Assembly (NCBI GenBank): GCA_910592005.1
Contig: CAJVPP010001960.1
Coordinates: 1-16,981, forward strand
DNA: 16,981 nt
Reading direction: 5' to 3'
Source: Funneliformis mosseae
Lineage: Eukaryota > Glomeromycota > Glomeromycetes > Glomerales > Glomeraceae
The position numbers were made by a program, and so were the translations under genes. Numbering within the stretch: position 1 is the stretch's first letter; every line of letters begins with the position of its first letter. Positions 1-9,434 of the stretch are shown here, in pieces. The notes under the pieces are model-generated. The model searched no databases. It saw nothing but the letters and a program-made list of their open reading frames with translations, and was not told where the DNA came from.

Positions 1-1129
1 CGAAAATCTAGTTGATAGTATACCACAATGAATTTAAGTCATGATTGTGGTAAATAGTGGTCCAATTAAGTACTAGTTACTTAGTATAAAATTTAGATCT
101 TAATCAGCTTTAAATAAAATATTAATTAACCTTTCATAATTAATGCAAAATTTTTTGAAGTTTTATATTGAGTGAAAAAATGTGCGAATACTTTTGTCTA
201 TTCTCTGTATTTTATTTGTTTATAATCTATTTATGAAATTTAATAATGTTTTATTTTTTATATTTTTAAAGCTTTGAATAATTTAGATTGATTTTAAATT
301 AGTTTTAAATTGCATAAAATTAATCTGATTATAATTTTAATTTAAACTAAAAATTTTGAATTAAAATTAAAAATTTTGGTTAATTTAATTAATAATAAAA
401 AATTATTTAATTAGAATAATTAAAATTATCATTTAATTTGAATAATAAAAATATTGTTTGATTAAAATATTTAAATTATTATTTTACTTTAAAAGTCAAG
501 TTAGATTATTTTGTATTTTATATTTTATATATTTTATTTATATAAATTTGAGTTTTTTCTATTATATTAATAAATAAAATAATTTGTGTTTTTTATTAAT
601 ATAGTAAATTCTTAAAATTTTTAATTTTAGTTTTTATTAAAATACAGAAATTATTTAAAGATTATATTGAAAATGTTAAGTATATATAATAATGAGAAAA
701 TTATTATATGACTAAATAAATATTATATATTTACTTAAAAAATTCTAAATTAGATATAATAATAATAATATAAATATTAAGTTATAATCAAAGTTGATAT
801 AATATAGATTTTTCACTAAAATAAGTTAATATAAAAGTTTATATTTTCTTAAATTTTATTAAATTAAATGTAAACGAAAATATAATAGCTAATAAAATTA
901 TTGAATTTATTAAAATAATTCAATTTTTTGAATTTTTACTAAATAATTATAATTATTAATTAAAGATTTGTATAAGTTAAGTCATTTATAAGTTAAATAA
1001 GCTAGCTTACCTAAAAATAACTTGAGTTAATATAAAATAAGTTATAAATTAAATAAGCTAGTTATACTATAGCTTAGCTATAACATAATTTAGTTATTAG
1101 TTTACATTTACTATCTTTAAAAATATTTC

Positions 1130-1790
1130 AAAAAATATTTTTTTTGAAAAAATTGCTTTAGTGATTTTTATGTTTGATATAAATATCTTTAGAGATTTTT
1201 TTTAAAGAAAATATACTAATAACATTTTTTTAAAGAAAATAGTTTTTTTAAAAAAATATTTCTAAAAAAATTTTTAAAAATTTTTAGAAGTGATTTACTT
1301 TAAAAAAAAAAGATTAAAAGTAATTTTATTAAAGAAAATATTTTCAGATATAATCAATTTATTTAAAAAAAAATTAAAGTGATAATTTTCTTTAAAAAAA
1401 ATATTTTAAAAGCAATTTTATTTAAAAAACTGTCTTAAAAGCAATTCTTTTTTAAAAAAAATTATCTTTAAAAGTGATTTTATCAAAAGAAATATCTTCA
1501 GATACAATTTTTATAACAGAAATAATTTTCTTTAAAAAAAACATTCAAAAAATTATTTTCTTTGAAAAATACTGTTAGAATACTTTTTTAAAAAAATTAT
1601 TTTAAAAATATTTCTTTTAATAAAATTACTTTTATAAATATTTCTCTCAAAAAAAATCATTTTAAAATATTTTTCTTAATTGTAATCATTTCAGAATATT
1701 TTTCTTAATAAAATTATTTTATAAATATTTTTTAATAAGAATTATTCTCTTTTAAAAGGAATTATTTTGAAAACTTTTTTTTTGATAGAA
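1130..1790. repeat. degenerate ~30-bp AT-rich tandem repeat array
   Basis: About twenty imperfect units of roughly 27-33 bp follow one another. Each has a run like tTTAAaAAAAAT followed by TTTTAAAAG or TTTTAAAAT and then ATTTT or ATTTC. Clear examples start near 1390, 1420, 1449, 1588, 1618 and 1648. Units in the first half often carry AAAGTGAT or AAAGCAAT. Units in the second half drift to AAATATTT. Unit length and period were judged by eye. No coding sense is visible. Confidence 0.6.
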
Positions 1791-2980
1791 TTATAGATGA
1801 GAGACAAAATCCCTTAATAACAGTTGAAACTTAGACGAAATTATATAAATTATAATAAGGGATACGATAAAATCCATTTGATATGACAAAAACTAAAACT
1901 GTTAAAATTATATTAAAACATAAAAAAAGGTATAACAAAATTATTTTAAGGAGGTTTTAACAGGCATCTATAAATAAAATTATTTTAGAATGCTTTATTA
2001 AATTATTTAAGTCAAACAAATTAGCTTAGAATTCAGATTGATTTAACTTAAATTATTAATTGATTGTTATAAATTAAGATAAGCTAAATAGAAATAAAGT
2101 AACTACTTCTATAGTAAGCTAAGTCAAGTTAGTTTATAAAAAGCTTTAAGTGATATATAGAAAGAATTTAATCAAGACTATAATTGAATAACTTCTTGAA
2201 TTTCTTTTTTTTAACTCTAAATTTTTTTTTTTACTTTACTAAAAGTATTTGAATATTTTATTGATTGCTATTAATTATTATTTATTAAAATTATAATTAT
2301 ATTAAATTAATATATATAAATAAATAAATTATTTTTTATGTAATTATTATTTAATTAAAAATTTTTTCTAATAATATTTAAGAGATAAACTTTATGCAAA
2401 AAAAATTATTGGTTTTTAAGAAGATAATTATAATAAACAAAATATTAAGAAAATTCTTTACACTTTCATTATCTTTAAATACTTTAAATATATTTATTAA
2501 TAATAAATATTGATATTATATATAAAAGATTGTTTATTTTTTAAATAATATTATTTTTAATCTGTAAATTATTTAATAAAAGATAAACTAATAATTTAAA
2601 TAAGAATAATATTAATAATAATAAAAATGTTAAAATACTTTTAAAATAAATAAAAATATTTTACTTTAAATTGTTTAACAGACAAATTGCCTGTAAACTT
2701 TAAAAAAAAAAGTAATTATTATTATAAAGTTTAAAATATTTTTTATTAATTTTATTAGTAAGTTTATTAAGAAGTTTTTAAAATTATAAATTTGCATATT
2801 ATTGCATTTTTCAAAATTAGTGTTATCCATCCTTGCATACTAAAATTTAAATTGAATTAATATTTGTTATGAATTTATGAACTGTTTTTTATAATTAATT
2901 TATGTTTGAAATCATTAGCATTGATTAAATCTACTAGTATTTAAATTGACAATAAAATGAATTTTCTGTTATAATTCAAC

Positions 2981-3144
2981 ATATGGGTTGATTGCTAGGA
3001 AAATCAGGTTCCGGGAATTTTTTAACAAAATTGAGGTTTTTTATTGCATTTTAGTTTTTGATGTTATTAGATTAAAATGTATTAAGCTCTTAATTTAAGT
3101 GAAAAATTTCTCGGAACCTGATTTTCCTAGAAACCCTCCCATAT
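2981..3144. mobile_element. MITE-like/foldback element with long terminal inverted repeats
   Basis: Two arms of about 46 bp (2981-3026 and 3099-3144) are inverted copies, matching at roughly 39 of 46 positions. The core of 19 bp at 2995-3013 is perfectly complementary to 3112-3130. The arms enclose about 70 bp of AT-rich spacer. Both outer ends read atat-ggg inward, so a 4-bp atat target duplication is possible but weak, because atat is its own complement. There is no coding capacity, so if mobile it is non-autonomous. It stands out from its surroundings by higher G+C. A functional hairpin RNA is an alternative. Confidence 0.6.
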
Positions 3145-3345
3145 ATTACATACTTTTTTTTATCTATTCCTTAGATTGGAGGGAAAACTAAAATTTTTTT
3201 TTTTTAAAATTAATATAAATATATATTATATCATAATAATTTTAAATTATAAATATTATTATTAACTTTATAATAATCTTTATAATTACAATTTTATAAA
3301 TTATAAGTAGTAAAGTGATTTAATTATTACATTTTTCAAAATTAT

Positions 3346-3364
3346 TGATAGTCTAAGACTATCA
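3346..3364. promoter_or_regulatory. perfect 19-bp palindrome upstream of CBS
   Basis: TGATAGTCT-A-AGACTATCA: nine-base arms around a single central A, about 220 bp before the CBS start codon. It could be a dimeric transcription-factor site or a chance palindrome. The factor is unknown. Confidence 0.35.
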
Positions 3365-3583
3365 CTGACAACTGATCGTCGCATTTTGAGATGAGACAAA
3401 ATTGAGATGTCTGCTAGTAATTTTGGGTTTAAGATTTTTTTCGGAAATCAATTCTCTCTGTAAGATAAAAAACGAATTTATTTCTTTATAGCAATTCCCT
3501 TCTTTATACTTTAATGTTCCTTTCCCTCACTAAATTTTTTGATCGTATATAATTTTAACAATATATTAAATATTTTGTTATAA

Positions 3584-5700
3584 ATGTCTATTTCGCGTCC
3601 TCCACCACCAATATTCGACGATATATCTTTTTCAATTGGTAATACACCAATAGTTCGAATAAAATCGTTACCTACACTCGTTTCTTCAATTGAATTATCA
3701 AACATTGAATTATTGGCCAAATTGGAATATTTGAATTCATTATCTGGAAGTATTAAAGATAGAGTTGCGAAACGAGTATTAGAAGGTATAAAATAAATTA
3801 ATTTAGCTTATGTCGATGAAAACTTGACATTTATATCATACATTACATACATTATATATATGATCTGATTAGATGTTGAAAAAAAAAAGGAATTAAACTC
3901 TAAAACAACTTTAATAATCCCTACAAGTGGCAATTTAGGTATTGCAATTTAATAAATTAATTCATATTTATTTAAATCTTAATCATTTTATTTAAATTTT
4001 ATTATATAGGGATAAGCATTGCACTTTTAGCTCATAAAAAAGGATATAAAACATTAGTTCTTGTACCTGAACGTACATCAATAGATCGAATCCATATTTT
4101 AAAGGCATTAGGAGTCGAAATTATAAGAACACAAAATGAAGCTCATTATGATGCTCCGGAAAGCAATTTTAGCTTGGCTAAAAAATTATCAAATGAAATT
4201 GCAAATTCAATTGTAATTGACGAGGTAATTATTTGATAAAAATGAATTTTTTTAGTAAAAACTTATCTAATTAATTCTAACGTATTAGTTCAATAGCCAA
4301 AGTAATTTTAAAGTACATCATGAAGAAACTGCAGAAGAAATTTATACACAAATTGAAGGAAAATTAGATGTGCTTGTAGTTGGCGTAGAATCTGGAGGTA
4401 TGAAGTATTTTTTTTTTTTATTTACACCAAAATATTTATATATATAAGTGATAAAAACGAATTTTATGGTTCTAATTTTTTTAGCTACAATTACTGGGCT
4501 TGCAAAGAACCTCAAATCTCGAATATCCGGATTGAAGGTAGAAACTTGATATAATTTTTAGTCCGATTTAGGTAATGTCCATTCACTTTAGAATATCTCA
4601 TCTTATTTTTGAATTTGTCACGTAAATAGGTAGTTGCCGTTGAGCCACAACATTCAAGAATACAAGATAACAAGCCTATCAATCCATCATCCGTAAAAGT
4701 AGTTATGATCAACTTCACTTAAGGATTTATAAAGATTATATGCATTTACAAATTTTTTTTTGTTATTATAGGATAGAAAGGTTGAAGATATCGGAAACAA
4801 TTTTACACCACCCATTTTGGACATGTCCTTGATTGATTCATGGATGAGAGTTAACGATCAAGAATCCTTTGCTATGTCCAGAAAATTAATTAATGACGGA
4901 TTATTAGCAGGTATAAAAAAAGACAATTCTTAATTATTTCTTTCAAGACTAAATTTAATTCTCTTAACGATAGGACCATCTTCTGGGTCTGTCGTGAGTG
5001 CTGCATTATCATATATCAAACAACGGTCTACAGCGCAAGAAAATTCGACACGTATACTTTGCATATTAAATGATACTGCTCGAAATTATAGTACTACTTT
5101 ATTATCAGATGAGTGGCTTCTAGAGAATGACTTGATGGATGACGAGATGATTCGAAAACTCGAATACCAAAGAAGTGAAAAATACAGAGCTGTACGTAAA
5201 AAAAAATTTTTTTTGATATATTAATAATTAATTGAAAGTTAGGTAACTGAGATGATTTTAAATTTGATTTTTAGGCGAGCGTGGAAGATTTACAACTTCC
5301 GGCAGCAGTTACAGTCCCACCAAATATAACAATATCGCATGCAATTGAATTAATGTTAGAAAGAGAATATTCACAATTACCTGTTATTGATTCTCATAAA
5401 AAGTTAATTGGGTATGTTTCTTTAACCTCCTTACAAACTCAATTAGATGCAGGAGAAGCAGCACCAAAAGATGCTGTATCTAAGTGGTTGTTTTCATTTG
5501 GCGGAAGTAGAACCAATAATAGTAAAAGAGAACGTTATCAATTAATCACACCTGATACTCCTTTGTCTGAATTAGCTAAATTCTTTGAAAAACATAGTTT
5601 TGCTGTTGTAACTGACTCCGAAAGAAAATGGTGTTTAGGTGTTGCTACAAAGTATGATTTAATTAATTTCTTAAATCATAGAAATTCTGGTTTCTCTTAA
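3584..5700 (+). CDS. CBS: cystathionine beta-synthase (CBS), nine exons, 496 aa
   Basis: A PLP enzyme of transsulfuration that joins serine and homocysteine into cystathionine in the cytosol. Exons: 3584-3785, 3873-3938, 4010-4224, 4289-4397, 4485-4537, 4630-4692, 4772-4910, 4974-5191 and 5275-5700, an intact frame. The ATG is fixed by an in-frame TAA directly before it. Visible landmarks are IGNTPIVRI (18-26), the PLP lysine in GSIKDR (K58), PTSGNLG (84-90), APES before LAKKLSNEI, and RNY followed by LLSDEW near 320-330. Two CBS (Bateman) repeats lie at about 356-496, ending LGVATKYDLINFL. There is no N-terminal heme domain, as in yeast Cys4 (507 aa). Oddities: NSLSGSIKDR is one residue longer than the usual NAGGSVKDR loop, SGNTG has become SGNLG, and the phosphate-binding GTGGT loop reads ESGAT. 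It may be a diverged paralogue. The family call is secure; exact splice sites are inferred. Confidence 0.94.
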
Positions 5701-6189
5701 TTAACTATATTTATTAAATTGTAAAATGCCAGTAAGTTAATAAAAATATATAACGTTTTTTGATTGGTTTAAATCCCTACAGATGGCCAGAATTATTTAT
5801 CGATATCAATAACTGCTGATTGGTTTAAAAAAATATATAAATTAAATATTTTTCGCTTCCCATTTCGTTTCCTCCTCTTTGATTCCATCCGTTTTTTTTT
5901 AGGTGAGAACCTTTACAATTTGACATTTATTATATAGAAAGGTTTATCGTTATAATGTCAAATCTCATCATTATTTTCTAATCGGTTGATTAACTCATTT
6001 CAAAAGAATCTTTGCAATTGAAATAAATTTTTCAATTTTTTTTCCTCTATATATTTATTAGTATTAGATATTATAAATATATATATATATTTTTGATTTT
6101 TTTTTTTTTTTTTTTGATTTTCTTCGATCTTATAATTAAGAACAAAATTAAAAGTTGGGACTTTCCCTTGTTTTTATATATTAGCAAAA
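5701..6189 (+). promoter_or_regulatory. eL32 promoter and 5' leader with paired CCAAT-type repeats
   Basis: The 13-bp sequence tgattggtttaaa occurs twice, at 5761-5773 and 5817-5829, exactly 56 bp apart. Each copy contains ATTGG, the reverse complement of a CCAAT box. A pyrimidine-rich stretch follows (5868-5900) and could hold the start site. GTGAGA at 5903 and attag at 6180-6184 could bound a 5' UTR intron that ends five bases before the ATG. Both the promoter role and the leader intron are inferences. Confidence 0.5.
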
Positions 6190-6686
6190 ATGGTTAATCC
6201 TGTAAAGAAGGTTAAGATTGTCAAGAAGCGCATTAAGCCTTTTAAAAGGCATCAATCAGATCGATATAAATCCGTAAAGGTATATAATTTTTTTTTTGTT
6301 TGGCGTTCTTTTTTTTTTTTTAATTACAAATAAAAAATATTTATTTATTTATCTAATTTTTTTTTTCTTTTTAGGAAGCATGGAGAAAACCAAAGGGTAT
6401 TGATAATCGAGTTCGACGTAGATTTAAAGGACAACTTCTAATGCCAAAGATCGGTTACGGTTCAAATAAAAAAACTCGTCATTTAATGCCGAATGGATTT
6501 AAAAAATTTCTCGTATCTAATGTTAGAGAATTAGAATTATTACTTATGCATAACAAAACATATGCAGCCGAGATTGCTCATAACGTTAGTTCAAGAAAGA
6601 GAATTGCAATAATTGGAAGGGCTCAACAATTAAATATTAGAGTTACCAATGCTAAAGCTCGTGTTAGTACTCAAGAAGTTGATTAA
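6190..6686 (+). CDS. RPL32: 60S ribosomal protein eL32, two exons, 133 aa
   Basis: A structural protein of the large cytosolic ribosomal subunit. Exons are 6190-6279 (30 codons) and 6375-6686. The N-terminus reads [20 protein letters not shown]. Family blocks follow: [19 protein letters not shown] across the intron, [49 protein letters not shown] and [16 protein letters not shown]. The length matches human (135) and yeast (130) eL32. The protein is strongly basic. It is separated from CBS by about 490 bp on the same strand, with its own promoter features. No abnormality is seen. Confidence 0.97.
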
Positions 6687-7093
6687 ATTTATTTAACAAA
6701 AAAAAAAAATCTCTCTCTATCACTGGAGGAGATTTGGTATATAATTCCTTTTTTTTCTTTTTTAATGTTTTCTTTTAACAAAAAGAGCACTTCCTTGACA
6801 TCTTCAACAATATAATACGATATTTTTATGCATTGAATGTGTTGTGTAATTTTTTTTTTTCCCCCTTTTGAAATCAATTTACCTGTTCGAGATAATTATA
6901 TATAAATCAACGGAAAGAAACATGAGAAAGCAAACAATGTTATAAAATGTTAATCTCATATATATATATATATTTTTTTTTAAAAAAAAAAAAAAAGCAA
7001 AAGATAGAAAAATGCGGTTTTTTTTTTTCGCAACGAAAATGAATTTATTTATCTTTCTATAAATATTTGAAATTGTTTTTTGATTGAATTAAT
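6687..7093. other. intergenic region between convergent eL32 and NDUFB2-like genes
   Basis: This holds the 3' ends of both convergent genes. It is rich in homopolymer runs, with an (AT)n tract at about 6957-6973 followed by a T run and an A run near 6974-6996 that could fold back. I see no additional gene. Candidate poly(A) signals are too many in such AT-rich DNA to choose one. Confidence 0.7.
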
Positions 7094-7468
7094 TCAATGG
7101 TGAGATTCGGTGTGATTTCCGTCATGATCATGATGTTCCCAAGGATGTCTAAGTCCCTATATAAATCCAAAGATAAAAAAAAAAAACGAATCTATATCGA
7201 CATTTTCCAAAAAAAAAATTCAATAAAAAAAAAACGAGTGTATCAAACCAGGAGTATTGGCATTTCTTTCTTTCCTCGATATAATATCCCTAGATAAACC
7301 CAATTAGATCATTTTATTAAACGATTGTTTTTAAAAATTGCACCATAAAAATAAAATCAATAAAAAAAATTACATACAGAACGCCATGGAAGCTCCAAGA
7401 AACTTGGAGAAAAATAGGTGTGTTTTTCCGGGCAGAGGAAAGCCATGCGGTCCTTTAGCACCTGCCAT
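7094..7468 (-). CDS. NDUFB2: NADH:ubiquinone oxidoreductase accessory subunit NDUFB2-like, three exons, 64 aa
   Basis: Probably a single-span accessory subunit of the distal membrane arm of mitochondrial complex I. Exons on the minus strand are 7468-7378, 7289-7249 and 7156-7094, with introns of 88 and 92 bp. They give an intact 64-residue protein starting MAGAKGPHGFPLPGKTH. A hydrophobic span FFSKFLGASMAFWILYR follows (19-35), and the tail is GLRHPWEHHDHDGNH. The plant and fungal NDUFB2 family, as I know it, has WFWILYR plus a G-W/L-RHPW motif and a His-rich end, which matches closely. The splice solution is supported because joining exon 1 (phase 1) to exon 2 creates the expected W-ILYR. 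A TAA sits in frame just before the ATG. One donor is the weak gtttga. The gene is short and can be missed by ORF callers. Confidence 0.75.
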
Positions 7469-8240
7469 TTATATTCTTGATCGTATTATAAGCTCGTATA
7501 AGTTCAATTGTCTTGATGTTATATCTTTGAACTTTTAAAAAAAAAGCTGGCTCGACGTTTTTATCAAGAGTATTAGTACAAGCTGCGGAAATCCGAAAAT
7601 TTATGTCAAATTTTGTTGTATCACAAAGAATTTACACGCATATAATATAAAAGGTTAGCACTTTATGACCGAAAGAACTTTCATTGTTTTATAATAATTT
7701 TTATTCCTGCAAGGTATGAAATTAAAAATCCGGTGTAAACCAAGAATATAAAATTTAAAAGAAATAACAACACTCGAAGAATAGAAACGTGACATATTCG
7801 ATACTATTTCGTAATTCACTTTATTTTTCATTTTTCAAATTTTCTTAACCATTATCAAAATGAACTACAAAATCAATAAGATAAGATGCTCTTAAATCAA
7901 AAGAACTAGTTCTAATGGAATAATAAGGAATATAATAAAGAAATGAATGTAAAAAATTTTTGTGGACAAGGGTGGTGTTAATAGATAATTTTTGAGAATT
8001 AGGTGATCGGGATGGGCAAGAGAGGATACGTGATGATAAGGAGATAGATGATGAAACACCACGAAATTTCTTCCTTCCCCGTCTAATATTTTCCTTCCGA
8101 CCGCCTTTCCAGTTAGTATAAATATGACGATTTCTACTACCTTTACAACTTTGTTTAGAACCCCAACCCGTTGTCAAACACAAAAAATTATCTTTCAAGA
8201 GAAAAGAAAAAAATTCAAATAATATAGAAGGATCATAGAG
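7469..8240. other. upstream region of NDUFB2-like gene and 3' side of the PRL gene
   Basis: From 7469 to about 7840 is AT-rich and should contain the promoter of the minus-strand NDUFB2-like gene, but no clear box stands out. From 7845 to 8198 the minus strand has 117 codons without a stop, including a basic, Ser/Arg-rich stretch, but it has no ATG (it would open at TTG). It starts about 40 bp beyond the PRL stop. I recognise no family in it. It may be PRL 3' UTR, or an alternative terminal exon. Confidence 0.5.
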
Positions 8241-9065
8241 TCAACATATAACACATTTGCCGGACTTGGATCTTCTTTTGTAATTCTCAATATATTTGAG
8301 CTGTTTGTTATTAATAGCACCTCTACGTCGTTGGCGAATATATGAGACACTGTCAAGAGGTGACATACCAGACTCAATCAACGCTATAGCCACCAACACA
8401 GGAGCGCTAATAATAAAATTCATTAAAATAGATAATAACGTTTTTAGTTAAGATGGTCCAAACACTCAACATCAGAAAAGATATCCATTTCTTACCGTCC
8501 AAGTCCAGCGACGCAATGGCAAGCGATCGTAGGCCTATTTTCCGTATCTTCATAACACTCGGTGAATCGATTTTGTACGAGATCAAGCCATTCGTGAACT
8601 ATTTGAGATGGCGGAGCTTCACCATCACCAAACACCCAATCCTAATATGAAAAAAAAAAAAAGAAAATTATTAAGAAATTTTCGACGCGAAATGATAATA
8701 TAGATAATATAGGAATAAAATTTACGTGGACTTTAATTCCACGACTTTCGAGAGGCTCACTGTTGTAAGTAGGATCGCAAACACGAACGACGTCAGTAAC
8801 ATTGTATCGTTCAAATTCCTAAAAGATACATACGTATTATATGAATTAATAATAAATTTAATTATGATTCAAGTTCTGTAAAAATTTCAGATAGAGATAT
8901 GCATCTTTTTCTTACCTGAATATACAGGTTTAAGTTATTGTTTGATGGAGCATCTGCGATCAAGAAACGAAGATTATTATACTCAATAAGGGTCGGAGGG
9001 TTAATGAGCGACCGTTGTCCAGCCGAAATAGGGCCGGAACTTCGATTAGTTCGCATCGCTGGCAT
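8241..9065 (-). CDS. PTP4A: PRL-type (PTP4A) protein tyrosine phosphatase, four exons, 184 aa
   Basis: A small dual-specificity-like phosphatase of the prenylated PRL family, which acts at membranes and in metazoans binds CNNM magnesium transporters. Minus-strand exons are 9065-8916, 8818-8726, 8641-8496 and 8406-8241. The signature [11 protein letters not shown] is split by the last intron: catalytic C124 and R130, with Ala in place of the usual Ser/Thr after the Arg, a PRL hallmark. The WPFDDG loop reads WVFGDG and keeps the general acid as D87. RVCDPTYN supplies C64, equivalent to the redox cysteine of human PRLs. [14 protein letters not shown] and a basic tail YKRRSKSGK precede the terminal CVIC, which fits a CaaX prenylation box. 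The N-terminus before YNNLRFLI is about 15 residues longer than human PRL-1 (173 aa). No other ATG lies upstream before an in-frame stop at the TATA-like element. Confidence 0.93.
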
Positions 9066-9145
9066 GAGGATGAATGTTTCAGATAGACTTTCTTTGAGTA
9101 ATAAAAATCTGGAAGAAAACTTCCTTAAACCGAGTAACTTGAGTC

Positions 9146-9155
9146 TTTATATAAA
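9146..9155 (-). promoter_or_regulatory. TATA-like box of the PRL gene
   Basis: tttatataaa lies 81-90 bp before the PRL start codon on the minus strand, a suitable distance for a core promoter with a short leader. The motif is its own reverse complement and the region is AT-rich, so this is suggestive only. Confidence 0.35.
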
Positions 9156-9373
9156 TCTCGAGTGCGTTCGAACGGTGGTAAGTTGAATAAATAGTTCTAC
9201 TTCTTTTTCTCTGAATATAAGTAATCGTTCACATATTTCAATGAAGGATGGTAGATAAGCGAGTGACTGTTTAACAATCTATTTTTTACAAAATTAATAT
9301 TTTAACAAAATTTTGTTCTCTGTCGAATTCCTTGATTCATAGGAAACCCCAAAAGGAACCCTTTATGCTTACT

Positions 9374-9432
9374 ATATATATATATATATATATTTATTTA
9401 TTTTATTAATATATATATATATACTTATTTTA
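9374..9432. repeat. TA-dinucleotide microsatellites
   Basis: Two (TA)n runs, near 9374-9394 and 9408-9422, are separated by TTTATTT-type sequence. They mark the boundary between the PRL promoter side and the more GC-rich island that starts near 9435. Confidence 0.8.
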
Positions 9433-9434
9433 TA

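Larger units (their letters stand above)
1..3310. other. AT-rich intergenic region without recognisable genes
   Basis: This stretch is almost entirely A and T, with stops dense in all frames, and I find no conserved protein reading on either strand. It contains a small hairpin near the left edge (taccacaat at 21-29 against attgtggta at 44-52), AT-rich repeats around 985-1060 and 2066-2086, a degenerate minisatellite (about 1130-1790) and an inverted-repeat element (2981-3144). The rest is low-complexity A/T. A gene whose exons are very short could be missed. Confidence 0.8.

Noticed and set aside
3511..3720. 69-codon minus-strand ORF
   Set aside because: It is antisense to CBS exon 1, whose plus-strand reading matches the family.
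4512..4718. 68-codon minus-strand ORF
   Set aside because: It is antisense to CBS exons 5-6 and the intron between them, with no family resemblance.
6689..6877. 62-codon minus-strand ORF downstream of eL32
   Set aside because: It is dominated by lysine and phenylalanine from homopolymer runs, with no conserved motif.
7097..7297. 66-codon plus-strand ORF
   Set aside because: It overlaps NDUFB2-like exons in antisense and contains K-rich low-complexity sequence from A runs.
8195..8377. 60-codon minus-strand ORF
   Set aside because: It is a shifted frame of PRL exon 4; the phosphatase frame ends in the expected CaaX motif.
8938..9186. 82-codon plus-strand ORF
   Set aside because: It is antisense to PRL exon 1 and promoter; the minus strand carries the recognisable YNNLRFLI block.
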